Source: a virus
Virus record (IMG/VR): IMGVR_UViG_3300049825_000657
Coordinates: 1-41,687 of that record
DNA length: 41,687 nucleotides
Strand: one strand, 5' to 3'
Positions 1 to 7,333 of the stretch are shown here, piece by piece. The translations under genes were made by a program, and so were the position numbers. The first letter of the stretch is position 1, and every line of letters starts with the position of its first letter. Under the pieces are notes generated by a model. That model had not been told where the DNA came from. It did no database searches and was given only the letters and a program-made list of their open reading frames with translations.

Positions 1-2
1 GG

Positions 3-632
3 CTGGCGCGGCTGGCGGTAGACGAACTAAGTTGGCGCGCCACATACGCAATCTGTGCTTTGGAGGGAAAGCAAGAAACTGAATTTAAGGTTTGGTTTCC
101 GATTTTTGAAGCTTTCGAACGTGGGGCGTTTTCGACGTGCGTCACGGAGGATAAAATTTATGTCGCGACGATTCCTGCAACGTTGAAAACCAATGTTGAT
201 CGGAAATTACATTGCGAAACCGGCCCCGCCTTTGTTTGGATGAAAGACATCGAATCCTATTGGTGGAACGGCGTCGAGGTTCCCAAAAATTGGATCATGG
301 ACCGAAAATCGCTGAGCGCCGCGCAAGCGTTGACATGGCCCAACCTCGAGCAGCGCCGGGTCGCCTGTGGCCAGATTTTGGGATGGGCCCAAATAGTCAA
401 GGAACTTGATGAAAAAGTCATCGACGATGACGGCGATCCACTGATTGGAACGCTGATCAGCGTGAAATTGCCTGACATCAAAGAACGCTGTAAGTTTGTC
501 CGGGCCACCTGCGGCACTGGCAGAGAATTTGTGATCGGCGTTCCCAACAGCGTAAAAACCATCTTGGAAGCGAAGGCGTGGATGGACGGCATGTCCTCAA
601 AAAACTACACTCACCCTCAAATCAGAACATAG
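3..632 (+). CDS. DUF6745-like protein, 5' end cut by window edge
   Basis: The reading frame is open from the left edge (codons from base 3) into the protein, so the gene most likely starts outside the window; a TTG at 60 is the first possible internal start but has no ribosome site. The protein carries the pattern of the DUF6745 family: a tryptophan-rich YWWNGVEVPKNWI segment, an EQRRVAC...GW segment, and a C-terminal TGREFVIGVP followed by AKAW. The function of this family is unknown. It is followed 10 bases later by a small gene of the type usually seen next to DUF6745 genes. Family recognition is from memory of conserved motifs. Confidence 0.75.
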   Translation: MARLAVDELSWRATYAICALEGKQETEFKVWFPIFEAFERGAFSTCVTEDKIYVATIPATLKTNVDRKLHCETGPAFVWMKDIESYWWNGVEVPKNWIMDRKSLSAAQALTWPNLEQRRVACGQILGWAQIVKELDEKVIDDDGDPLIGTLISVKLPDIKERCKFVRATCGTGREFVIGVPNSVKTILEAKAWMDGMSSKNYTHPQIRT

Positions 633-642
633 GATAACTGCG

Positions 643-1002
643 ATGAAGACGTTCGACACACATGCGGCACAAGGCGAACTCAGCATACGGAGGATTTCGC
701 GATCCGAAATCCCAGCCGGAGCAAAACCGGTCAGCCCTGACGGCGACGTGTTTGTCATGGGGCACAGCGAGACCGGACATCACCACGTCCTGGACCGCGC
801 CGGGGCGACCGTGCTTGAACACCCTTCGCCGCCGGCCGGGATGCGAATCCTCTACGCATTTCTCGATGAGCACAACGCGCTGACGCATCAGCGCCCGTTC
901 GACACACACGAACCGTTCGCGTTCACGCCGGACGTGTACGAGTTCAGACAAAATCGCGAGTTCGACCACTATGAAAAGCTCGCTCGCAAGCAGGCGGATT
1001 GA
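643..1002 (+). CDS. Small conserved partner of the DUF6745 gene
   Basis: 119 residues. The middle holds GDVFVMGHSETGHHHVLDR and a later THEPFAFTPDVYEFRQNREF. This matches a small protein family that commonly sits beside DUF6745 genes (a GDV... start, a GHSETGHHH histidine cluster, and a tail ending in R-Q-x-R-E-[YF]). The His cluster could bind a metal, but this is not established. The first in-frame ATG follows an AGGATAAC-like ribosome site. No enzymatic assignment is made; the pairing with the upstream gene suggests a joint role. Confidence 0.7.
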   Translation: MKTFDTHAAQGELSIRRISRSEIPAGAKPVSPDGDVFVMGHSETGHHHVLDRAGATVLEHPSPPAGMRILYAFLDEHNALTHQRPFDTHEPFAFTPDVYEFRQNREFDHYEKLARKQAD

Positions 1003-1005
1003 GCC

Positions 1006-1317
1006 ATGAAACTGATCACCACGATTTTCGCTGGCGCGCTGCTCGCCGCACCAGCATCGGCTGACGAAAGCGTCGATATCGGAATGGGTTACATGATCGG
1101 ATCGGCGCAGCCCTGCGGACTCCGACTCAGTGGAGATGCTGTCCGCGCCATCGCTGTTTTCAATTCGACCGGCGACAGTTCCGTGCAAATCGAAACGATC
1201 GCGAACGCAATCGTCGAAGTCGAGGCGGGAATGGCCGCGATGACCAACGACCAACTCCGGCGGCACTGCCTGATGGTGCGCGGACTCGCGCTCAAGGCTG
1301 GAGTGTTGTTGCCATGA
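1006..1317 (+). CDS. Secreted small protein with signal peptide
   Basis: 103 residues. The N-terminus MKLITTIFAGALLAAPASA is a textbook Sec signal peptide with an A-S-A cleavage site near residue 19. The mature part (about 84 residues) contains two cysteines, which may form a disulfide, and no recognised domain. It starts 4 bases after the previous gene and its stop overlaps the next start (ATGA). It is probably periplasmic; function unknown. Confidence 0.7.
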   Translation: MKLITTIFAGALLAAPASADESVDIGMGYMIGSAQPCGLRLSGDAVRAIAVFNSTGDSSVQIETIANAIVEVEAGMAAMTNDQLRRHCLMVRGLALKAGVLLP

Positions 1318-1619
1318 AGATCGATTTCGAAAGCTTCCGGCTTGGCTACGCAGCGGCCAAGGGACGGCCAGACCATCACGAGGAAACCCGCAAAGCGTTC
1401 GAAGCTGTCGTTAACGCACGTACTCCCGAGCCCGCCGCAGACGCCGATGGGTGGTTCAAGCACGACGGCGGGCCTTGCCCCGTAGATGGGGACGCATCGG
1501 TTGACATCCTGCTTCGCTGCGGAGCTAGAGTTACGGCAGAAAAGGCTAGGGCGTTTGATTGGGCATGGTGTGGAACTAGTGGCGGGGCTGACGTCAAATT
1601 CTGGAGGCCCGCCCGATGA
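1314..1619 (+). CDS. Conserved phage hypothetical protein
   Basis: 101 residues. The C-terminal half has the GWFKHDGGPCPVDGDASVDI pattern, ending in a W-x-W...VKFWRP segment, known from many small phage proteins (W-x-x-x-x-GGxCPV-x-G-x-x-VD). Function unknown. It overlaps both neighbours by ATGA, which indicates translational coupling within the left-end operon. Confidence 0.7.
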   Translation: MKIDFESFRLGYAAAKGRPDHHEETRKAFEAVVNARTPEPAADADGWFKHDGGPCPVDGDASVDILLRCGARVTAEKARAFDWAWCGTSGGADVKFWRPAR

Positions 1620-1825
1620 CCCGCCTCCGCCCCATAGCAGAACACGACGGCAGCGCAGAGCCGGTTCTACTGAGGAATGCCAATGGTTGGAGTGTCTCTA
1701 GCTGGGAGGTAAAATTTGTCCGGTGGTATCCTTGGCCGAACGGCTGCGAAATCGAAAACCCCATTGAGTTCATCAAGATTTCAGACCTCGAAAAACTGCT
1801 GCGCGACGGAGAGGAAAAACCATGA
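1616..1825 (+). CDS. Hypothetical protein
   Basis: 69 residues, acidic/aromatic, no recognised domain. Start ATG overlaps the previous stop (ATGA) and its own stop overlaps the next start in the same way, so it belongs to the operon. Confidence 0.6.
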   Translation: MTRLRPIAEHDGSAEPVLLRNANGWSVSSWEVKFVRWYPWPNGCEIENPIEFIKISDLEKLLRDGEEKP

Positions 1826-2073
1826 CCGCGCAACACCTTCTCGAAACGGTGGGCCGCACGCTGTACGGCAACGACTGGACGACGCCGCTCGCCACAGCGC
1901 TCGGGATCAACCCCAAGACGCCCTACGACTGGATGCGTGGCAAGCTGCCGTTCGACTTGCAGCACAGCGTGTGGTCCGACATACACAAGTTGATCGGCCA
2001 GGAGCAACTGCTCGCGACGGCGCGGTCGCAGGTACTCTCAGATCTTAGCGTTGTGGTGTTCAAGGAGAGTTAG
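1822..2073 (+). CDS. Small HTH-like protein
   Basis: 83 residues. The segment from about residue 12 to 45 reads LYGNDWTTPLATALGINPKT followed by YDWMRGKLP. It resembles the helix-turn-helix of small phage proteins in which a tryptophan precedes 'PLA-ALG' and a W-x-x-G ends the second helix, so a DNA-binding role is plausible (inference). It is the last gene of the left plus-strand operon; the opposing minus-strand operon ends 26 bases further on. Confidence 0.6.
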   Translation: MTAQHLLETVGRTLYGNDWTTPLATALGINPKTPYDWMRGKLPFDLQHSVWSDIHKLIGQEQLLATARSQVLSDLSVVVFKES

Positions 2074-2099
2074 CCATGACGGACAAGCCAGGGATGGGT

Positions 2100-2432
2100 C
2101 TAGCCCGCAATCCCCCGCCGAGCCCGTGACGCCTGCTCCCGCGCCATCGCCCTGACCACGTTGGTTTGAAGCCGCAGCACCACGCGCGGCCACGGCTGAA
2201 CCCGTCCCTGTTTCGATAGCCTGAACTTCCGATACGCGGAGCACATTCGCTTGAGCTCGCCGGCCGACTTGAGCTTGCTGAAGTGGCTGCGCACCCGGTC
2301 GGCCGCGGCGTGCGCTTTGGCGAGGATTTTTTCGCGTTCGTGGGCGACCAAATCGTCGGCCAGGCGGTGGAGGAGGTTCAATTCTTCGAGCCAGGCGCGG
2401 GCGAGAGGGTCCAAGATTAGGCGTATCCCCAA
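2100..2432 (-). CDS. Hypothetical basic protein
   Basis: 110 residues, rich in Arg/Lys and predicted mostly helical; no recognised domain. The only start compatible with the upstream in-frame stop is a TTG at 2432, with no good ribosome site, so the start is uncertain. It is the last gene of the long leftward operon and converges on the plus-strand genes to its left. Confidence 0.5.
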   Translation of the reverse strand: MGIRLILDPLARAWLEELNLLHRLADDLVAHEREKILAKAHAAADRVRSHFSKLKSAGELKRMCSAYRKFRLSKQGRVQPWPRVVLRLQTNVVRAMAREQASRARRGIAG

Positions 2433-2490
2433 AAACGTCCAGAGAAGGCCCTATTAGCGCGAAGTCTATTCCTTGGCTAGTGGGGTGGCA

Positions 2491-2976
2491 CTACCTGACC
2501 GCGACGCGGTCGCTGGCCAGGCCCCGCGCGATCTGGCGGGCCTCCTGCTCGACAAGCACAATGCTCCGCCCGCCCGGATAGCCGCGCGCCGCCCGCGCCG
2601 CCCAGCGCGTGATCTTGACGTTGTTGGCCCGGTCCCCGCCGAGGTACTTCACGGGCCACCAAATAGCTTCTTCCATCAAGCTAACATCCCGCTCTTTTGG
2701 TGGAAGCAATCGCCGATCTTGATCCTCAGACTGTTCCCTAAGGAAACGCATCTCCACCTCGTCTTGGGATTCCCCCCCGATAGCACTCCGGCGGTGCACA
2801 ATATCGCTGAACTCCACGACGTACTCTGGCCATCCGGACCCATAACCGGAAGGTAAAATTCGAACCGGGATCCGCATGAGGGTTTCGAAGGCGAGGGTCA
2901 TGCGGTGCATCACGTGGTCGCCGGTCCAGACAGCCGGCGGAACGTAGACCGCGGTAGGGTCGTGAAAATCAAGCAT
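2491..2976 (-). CDS. DUF6362-like phage protein
   Basis: 161 residues. The N-terminal half, from HRMTLAFETLMRIPVRI to GYGSGWPEYVVE, resembles phage DUF6362 proteins (helical start, a G-Y-x-S-x-W-P-E motif). A second conserved block SLMEEAIWWPVKYLGGDRA and a terminal ALA-type helix fit the same layout, in which the C-terminus looks like a helix-turn-helix. A DNA-binding role is inferred only. It overlaps the next upstream gene by 8 bases. Confidence 0.55.
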   Translation of the reverse strand: MLDFHDPTAVYVPPAVWTGDHVMHRMTLAFETLMRIPVRILPSGYGSGWPEYVVEFSDIVHRRSAIGGESQDEVEMRFLREQSEDQDRRLLPPKERDVSLMEEAIWWPVKYLGGDRANNVKITRWAARAARGYPGGRSIVLVEQEARQIARGLASDRVAVR

Positions 2977-3157
2977 CGGCGGGCACCGTTGGAAGCCAAC
3001 TTCTAGGAGCTAGCCGAGTCCTACAAGTGCCCATTTTTTCTCCCATCATGGAAATGTGAGTGATTAGCGCCCCGCATTCGGCGCAGACGTAATGGCCAGA
3101 GGTGAGTGGCAAACCTTGTATCCATTCGTGGCCGCTGTAGTTCACAAAATCAAGCAT
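2969..3157 (-). CDS. Small Cys-containing protein (possible zinc ribbon)
   Basis: 62 residues with a CAEC pair at about 25-28 after a His/Tyr-rich stretch and a further Cys downstream, which suggests a half zinc ribbon. No family assigned. Its start overlaps the end of the C5-methyltransferase gene by 8 bases and its stop overlaps the next gene, so it is part of the same operon. Confidence 0.5.
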   Translation of the reverse strand: MLDFVNYSGHEWIQGLPLTSGHYVCAECGALITHISMMGEKMGTCRTRLAPRSWLPTVPADA

Positions 3158-5195
3158 CTTGCACCATTTGAATTCTCCGCCCTATCCAGGACATCACGTT
3201 CACCGCCATGCTGTTGCCGAGTTGCTTGTACCGCGGCCCGTCGGGCACGTTGCCGATCTGCGTAAATCCGTCCGGAAATCCCTGAAGCCGCTCCGCCTCC
3301 AGCGGCGTGATGCGCCGGACGCCGCGCCGGTAGGCCACCGATTGAGTGGTGGCCCGCTCCTCGATCGTATAGGCCGCGCCATCGTCGCGGATGCCGATGC
3401 CGTCCGGCCCATTGTCCGGGTTTTCGCTAACGGCGCGCTCCTGAATGGCGTAGGCCGCCGCGACCTGTCCGCCGCCGTGATCCTTCGACGAAAACGCGAT
3501 GTAACTGCGGCTTGAGCCGCCGGAAGCGGCTCGCATGTTCACCGTGTCGTGAGGGCCTTCGAACTGCGCCCCGCCGTCGCGCCCGCGCATGTCATAGGCG
3601 ACGATGTGCTGGTTGGGATCGGTTGCGGTGTTTAGAGCCCCGGTCACGCCTCCGGTTTCATAGATGCCGTCGTTTCCCGTGGTGCGGTAGCACGTGGTAG
3701 CCAGCGGCGGCCCCCGTCCGGTGCCGTCTTCGCTGGCGTCGAAGCCCTCGCCGCGCAACGCGTGGGAGATGAACGTCTCGCTTTCGAAATCGATGCGGCC
3801 GCTTGGTCCTCCATGAGCGTTGACCGCTGTCGCGACATTGATAGGCCCGGAAGTGTTGTTCCCGCCGAATGCGATCAACCCTCCGTCGCAGTCGAAGTCG
3901 GTTCCAAGTCCGCCACGGCCCGTAGGTCGGCTTGCAATTGTGGGGGCAACGTTTTGCCCCGCTTGACGGCGCGGCGGAGGATGCCCTGACAGGCTTTCGG
4001 CGAGAGATAGAACCTTGGCGAAGTTTCTGACTCTAGTACTTCCGATAAATTCACTTGCTCGTTGGGCTTGTCCGTTGAAATCGTGCCACGATTGAAGCCA
4101 CTCCACGTATGTAAAAAGGTCATTGCTTGCCGATCGCGCATAAGCGATACAATCCTTCAATGCGGTCAAATTCGATGATGCCGCAGCGAAGAAGCTGGGC
4201 TGCGAGGGCTTCAATCGAGCAATGAGCGCGGCGATGGTCAGCACGGCTTTCGAACAAATGAAGGTTTCCGTTTGCGTTATTTCCCTTGTCGAGGTCGATG
4301 TGATGAACGATTTCGCTACTTGTAAGGCTTCGTCCAACTCGCGTCGCCACAACTCTTCGGTGAGTATAAACGGGACTTCCTTTGACAAATCCATCAATGG
4401 GCCGTCCTGCATGTTTTCCGCTGGATATTCGCCACCGTCCAAGGCCGAGTCGCTTTGATCTAGCGACCACTTCGTGACTACTTCTTCCAAGTGTTTTTGC
4501 CACTTCGGCCAAAGGCCGCTTGCCTCGTCCAGCCCGAATAATTTCATCCTCCGCCTCAGTCCATCGTTTGAGAGGCTGGCGCAATCCAAGCTTTCCCGCG
4601 CGGTAGCGAACGGTTTCGACCCGACGAGACAAATGCTGTGCAATATCTCGGTGAGGCATTGCAGAATAGTGAGCGCCGATGAAGGCGTCATCCTCTTGAG
4701 TAAATCGTCTCTGTGCTGCCCGCATACGAAAACCCTCCTTCGCCGTTGTGCCAGCCCAAACCACTGAGCATCCAAAATATCGAAATCAACAATATAGCCC
4801 AATTCCTCTAGACCACAGAGAAATGAGCGCATCGCTCCTGTCTTGTCACTCAATACACCCGGTACATTTTCCCACAATACCCATGCAGGATTGTACCGTT
4901 CGACAATTGCCAAAAACGTGAGAGTAAGGTTGCCACGCGGGTCTGCCATTCCCTTTCGAAGTCCGGCCACGGAGAAGGATTGGCACGGTGTGCCGGCGAC
5001 AAGAACGTCAATTGCATAGTTTGGCCAATCCTTGAACTTTGTCATGTCGCCGTGGTTGGGCACGCCCGGGAAACGATGCTTGAGCAGGGCTGAGCAACGC
5101 TTGTCGATTTCGGAGAAGAAAGCAGGCCGCCAGCCGAGAGGGTGCCACGCGACGGAGGCCGCTTCGATGCCGGAACAGAGCGATCCGTAGATCAT
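3150..5195 (-). CDS. DNA (cytosine-5) methyltransferase with a roughly 230-codon insertion
   Basis: 681 residues in one uninterrupted frame. C5-methyltransferase motifs appear in order: motif I GSLCSGIEAAS (4-14), motif IV GTPCQSFSVAG with catalytic Cys71, motif VI WENVPG (108-113), motif VIII QRRRRVFVCG (150-159), then the C-terminal ITPLEAERLQGFPD and KQLGNSMAVNV (motifs IX-X). It methylates cytosine at C5 in phage or host DNA. Between residues about 160 and 392 the sequence is not methyltransferase-like; there an HNH endonuclease gene (4120-4725) is encoded in a second frame and a small gene (3875-4123) starts in the third. Phage homologues normally need only about 10 residues between QRRRR-VF and the AESLSGHPPPRR segment. 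The start ATG overlaps the upstream stop (ATGA). Whether the 681-residue product folds is unknown. Confidence 0.85.
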   Translation of the reverse strand: MIYGSLCSGIEAASVAWHPLGWRPAFFSEIDKRCSALLKHRFPGVPNHGDMTKFKDWPNYAIDVLVAGTPCQSFSVAGLRKGMADPRGNLTLTFLAIVERYNPAWVLWENVPGVLSDKTGAMRSFLCGLEELGYIVDFDILDAQWFGLAQRRRRVFVCGQHRDDLLKRMTPSSALTILQCLTEILHSICLVGSKPFATARESLDCASLSNDGLRRRMKLFGLDEASGLWPKWQKHLEEVVTKWSLDQSDSALDGGEYPAENMQDGPLMDLSKEVPFILTEELWRRELDEALQVAKSFITSTSTREITQTETFICSKAVLTIAALIARLKPSQPSFFAAASSNLTALKDCIAYARSASNDLFTYVEWLQSWHDFNGQAQRASEFIGSTRVRNFAKVLSLAESLSGHPPPRRQAGQNVAPTIASRPTGRGGLGTDFDCDGGLIAFGGNNTSGPINVATAVNAHGGPSGRIDFESETFISHALRGEGFDASEDGTGRGPPLATTCYRTTGNDGIYETGGVTGALNTATDPNQHIVAYDMRGRDGGAQFEGPHDTVNMRAASGGSSRSYIAFSSKDHGGGQVAAAYAIQERAVSENPDNGPDGIGIRDDGAAYTIEERATTQSVAYRRGVRRITPLEAERLQGFPDGFTQIGNVPDGPRYKQLGNSMAVNVMSWIGRRIQMVQDA
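3875..4123 (-). CDS. Small ORF in the third frame of the methyltransferase gene
   Basis: 82 residues starting at an ATG that overlaps the HNH stop (ATGA). The C-terminal two thirds read NLSEVLE...SPRFYLSPKACQGILRRA...KRGKTLPPQL. I recognise this as a conserved phage peptide family often found inside or next to phage C5-methyltransferase genes (S-L-S-x-x-L-E, then Y-[FY]-L-S-x-K-A-C-x-G-I-L-R-R-A). The same DNA in the methyltransferase frame gives ESLSGHPPPRRQAGQ and onwards, also methyltransferase-like, so the two frames overprint each other. Function unknown; recognition is from memory, not from a search. Confidence 0.55.
   Translation of the reverse strand: MTFLHTWSGFNRGTISTDKPNEQVNLSEVLESETSPRFYLSPKACQGILRRAVKRGKTLPPQLQADLRAVADLEPTSTATEG
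4120..4725 (-). CDS. HNH homing endonuclease nested in the methyltransferase gene
   Basis: 201 residues in a different frame from the surrounding methyltransferase. Two Myb/SANT-like DNA-binding repeats (about 6-48 and 54-95, each starting F/W-T-x-E-D and ending K-L/R-L-G-L) are followed by an HNH nuclease core at 139-168 with HHIDLDKGNN, NGNLHLF and a terminal H...H pair. This is the layout of free-standing phage HNH homing endonucleases. The ATG at 4725 has an excellent ribosome site AAGGAGGG (4733-4740) at 7 bases, which is itself part of the codons for the methyltransferase motif QRRRRVF. The stop overlaps the next start (ATGA at 4123). The segment reads as less GC-rich than its neighbours, which fits transfer. 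Confidence 0.85.
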   Translation of the reverse strand: MRAAQRRFTQEDDAFIGAHYSAMPHRDIAQHLSRRVETVRYRAGKLGLRQPLKRWTEAEDEIIRAGRGKRPLAEVAKTLGRSSHEVVARSKRLGLGRWRISSGKHAGRPIDGFVKGSPVYTHRRVVATRVGRSLTSSEIVHHIDLDKGNNANGNLHLFESRADHRRAHCSIEALAAQLLRCGIIEFDRIEGLYRLCAIGKQ

Positions 5196-5374
5196 GATGG
5201 GTTTCCAAAAAGATCGGCTTGTTTCGCCGCAGGCGGTGCCGGGGCCTTAGGCTCCCATAGCGCCCGGCGATGCGCGTCACAGGCCCATTTGATCGTCCCG
5301 GCTCGAACCGTGCCAAACCCCCAGTTCGGATGTCGCGACTGACAGCCCGCGATGAAGCACCGCTTTTCCATCAT
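5192..5374 (-). CDS. Small CxxxC/CxxH protein
   Basis: 60 residues with Cys at about 6 and 11 and a later C-D-A-H, a possible zinc site. No family recognised. ATGA-type overlaps link it to the methyltransferase downstream and to the 169-residue gene upstream. Confidence 0.55.
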   Translation of the reverse strand: MMEKRCFIAGCQSRHPNWGFGTVRAGTIKWACDAHRRALWEPKAPAPPAAKQADLFGNPS

Positions 5375-5880
5375 CTCACCCTCGCCTCTACATGGCGCCG
5401 GAACGCGGCGGCTTTGTCCAGCATGCGCTGCTGCGCCTCGCGGCGCTCCTCTGGCGTGCCTTTCTCGGCCTCAAGCGCAGCCTTGGCCCGCATCGCGGCG
5501 TGCCGGCGCTCGCGCTCTTGCACGTGGCACAGCGCGTTGGCCAGGATCAGCGCGCGGTGCCCGTCCTCGGCGCTGAGCATGTTGGCCAGAACGGCGGGCT
5601 TGGGAAGTCCGGATTTCTCGGGATAGGCCTTGACCACCGCAGCCGCGGCGAAACCGGTCGCGGCGCGAAACGTGTCGTAGAGCTGCGTGCAGTGGATCTT
5701 GAATTCGTCGGTCACCTTGGCGGGGCGCCTGGTGCGGAGCAGGTCGGCCGTCGCCGCCGTGGCCTGGTCATGGGTGCACGGCGTGTCGGCGTAGTCGGCC
5801 AGCACCTTCACGAGGAAGGATTCCGGCAACAACTGCGTCCGGAAGTCAACTTTCTCGGCTCGGCACAACACGTCGATCAC
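5371..5880 (-). CDS. Hypothetical phage protein
   Basis: 169 residues, helical, with a charged C-terminal half (E/R/K/A-rich, likely coiled coil from about 120). No domain recognised. It overlaps both neighbours by 4 bases. It sits directly downstream of the DnaA domain IV-like gene, so a replication-related role is possible but not shown. Confidence 0.6.
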   Translation of the reverse strand: MIDVLCRAEKVDFRTQLLPESFLVKVLADYADTPCTHDQATAATADLLRTRRPAKVTDEFKIHCTQLYDTFRAATGFAAAAVVKAYPEKSGLPKPAVLANMLSAEDGHRALILANALCHVQERERRHAAMRAKAALEAEKGTPEERREAQQRMLDKAAAFRRHVEARVR

Positions 5881-6341
5881 GCGAACAACTCCGGCCGGAA
5901 CGCCTTCACGGTTTCGATGAGCGGCGCGAATTTGACCATGTCGCGCTTGACCCGGATGTAGCCCTTAAACACCGTGCTGTGATGGCGGTTCGTCGCTTTG
6001 CCGACGTGCGAGACGCCGAGCCCGGTGTGCTCGAGCATGAGAAAGTAGACCACGAGGCGCGCCTCGACGAAGCGAGCGTTGCCGCGCGAGCCGAACACGT
6101 GCTGGGGGCGGACGTTCAGCGCGGTGCAGGCGGCGAGCAGAATCGCCTTGCCCTTTGAGCCCCACTGGAGTTCGCGGTCAATCGCCGCCATTCTGGGCAC
6201 CACGGGCGGGGCGAGTCGCTCACGCCTGGCCGGCGCGGCGGCGAAGCGCGGCGGAACCCGGTTTGCCTCAGCCCTGCGGCGCGCCACCAGCAACGCCCTG
6301 GCGCGGACCTCTTCGGCGGTCGTCGGTTCCTGATAGGTCAT
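5877..6341 (-). CDS. DnaA domain IV-like DNA-binding protein
   Basis: 154 residues. From about residue 60 to 145 the sequence follows the C-terminal DNA-binding domain of DnaA: a helix, then ARFVEARLVVYFLMLEHTGL, then VSHVGKATNRHHSTVFKGY, equivalent to the HSTV signature region of DnaA domain IV. There is no AAA+ ATPase part; the N-terminus is Ala/Arg-rich and probably disordered. Such stand-alone domains occur in phages of alphaproteobacteria and could bind DnaA boxes or an origin to redirect replication (inference). Confidence 0.75.
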   Translation of the reverse strand: MTYQEPTTAEEVRARALLVARRRAEANRVPPRFAAAPARRERLAPPVVPRMAAIDRELQWGSKGKAILLAACTALNVRPQHVFGSRGNARFVEARLVVYFLMLEHTGLGVSHVGKATNRHHSTVFKGYIRVKRDMVKFAPLIETVKAFRPELFA

Positions 6342-6586
6342 ATGTCGATCCTATCGGATCCGGAGCCCTCAAGGGTGGAGAGGCGGGCACGGCGGACTAA
6401 AGTTGAAAGCTCTTCATTCACCGGTTCGTCGTCGATTTCGTCCAACATTCGAAATGCCATGTTGACGAATTCTTTCGGAGACATGATCACATGTCCAAAC
6501 ATCTTGCCCGGTTTCTGCTTGCAGGGCTCAATGACAATAGGATCATGCTTCGGCGCGCGCTTTCTAGGTTTCGTTGGTTTGGCCAT
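6338..6586 (-). CDS. Small basic hypothetical protein
   Basis: 82 residues beginning MAKPTKPRKRAPKHD, a Lys/Arg-rich tail, followed by an acidic helical part (FRMLDEIDDEPVNEEL). The ATG at 6586 is preferred over longer in-frame starts because it has an AGAGGAGA ribosome site. Its start lies 23 bases inside the end of the upstream methyltransferase. Function unknown. Confidence 0.6.
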   Translation of the reverse strand: MAKPTKPRKRAPKHDPIVIEPCKQKPGKMFGHVIMSPKEFVNMAFRMLDEIDDEPVNEELSTLVRRARLSTLEGSGSDRIDI

Positions 6587-7295
6587 CTCGGCTCTCCTCT
6601 GTTGAAAGAAAATCAATCTGTTGCGGCGCGGCGAGCCGTTCCGGGGCGGCCACGAAAAAATCAGGCTGCGCATAGGCCTTGCGGATGCGCTCGCACGCGA
6701 TATCGAAGTAGCCTTCGTCGATCTCGATGCCGATGAACTTGCGACCAAGCTTCACGCAGGCGACGCCAGTCGTGCCGCTGCCCATGAATAAATCCACAAC
6801 AGCGCCGACAGTCCAATCGACCACCGCCGACATAAGCATAATCGGCTTTTCAGTGCTGTGAAAATTGTTCCCGGAGCGTGGGCACTCGATCACGTCGGAA
6901 GGCCTTTTCTTCGGGAAAAAATGATTCGGCCCAGGATAAAACAGGGCCACTTCAGTCTGGCGCGCGTGCTCCCGTTCAAGATCGCCCATCGACCAGTTGT
7001 TCTTCACCCACGTTATGAGGGACTTTGGTTTAGTAACTCTGACAATATCATCCCATCTGCAGAAAACATATTTTGAATGCGCCGCCGGAATTTCGGATGC
7101 GAAAATTAGAGGCCAATCGCTGTCGTCATTTACGATTTTCGCATAGGAAGTCTCCCGATGCCCACTTTGAAAAGATATCCCATACGGCGGGTCCGTCACC
7201 AATGCTTCAACCTCGCCCAACGTCGGCAAGATGTCCCGGCAATCGCCCAGGTACAGCGTGCAGTCGCCGATCACTTCCTTGCGCCGGTAAGTCAT
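6564..7295 (-). CDS. Beta-class DNA N6-adenine/N4-cytosine methyltransferase
   Basis: 243 residues. The catalytic DPPYG motif (35-39) precedes the SAM-binding FMGSGTTG motif (170-177), followed by GRKFIGIEID, which is the beta-class order seen in CcrM-like and many phage enzymes. It methylates an amino group on A or C in DNA. I chose the ATG at 7295, which follows a conserved leader peptide frame; a GTG at 7337 would add 14 residues. The first 45 residues are duplicated in a truncated copy at 8258-8431. Confidence 0.85.
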   Translation of the reverse strand: MTYRRKEVIGDCTLYLGDCRDILPTLGEVEALVTDPPYGISFQSGHRETSYAKIVNDDSDWPLIFASEIPAAHSKYVFCRWDDIVRVTKPKSLITWVKNNWSMGDLEREHARQTEVALFYPGPNHFFPKKRPSDVIECPRSGNNFHSTEKPIMLMSAVVDWTVGAVVDLFMGSGTTGVACVKLGRKFIGIEIDEGYFDIACERIRKAYAQPDFFVAAPERLAAPQQIDFLSTEESRDGQTNET

Positions 7296-7310
7296 GGGAT
7301 CAGTCCCAGC

Positions 7311-7333
7311 CCTTCGAGGAAGTACATCTCCCA
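7311..7333 (-). repeat. 23-bp direct repeat, copy A
   Basis: Identical to 8447-8469. In both places it lies immediately upstream of a methyltransferase start and encodes the frame WEMYFLEGL. It marks the best-conserved part of a larger duplicated unit (small membrane gene, small SWHV gene, methyltransferase start). Confidence 0.85.

Noticed and set aside
2076-2129. 17-codon ORF after the left plus-strand operon
   Set aside because: Very short, no conservation visible, runs into the opposite-strand gene end.
4120-4764. HNH reading frame extended upstream to 4764
   Set aside because: The ATG at 4725 has a perfect ribosome site AAGGAGGG; the extra 13 residues lie in the methyltransferase motif VIII region and are unlikely to be used.
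4100-4800. Group I intron or intein in the methyltransferase gene
   Set aside because: The endonuclease starts inside methyltransferase coding sequence, the host frame has no stop, and no intron core or intein splice motifs were seen.
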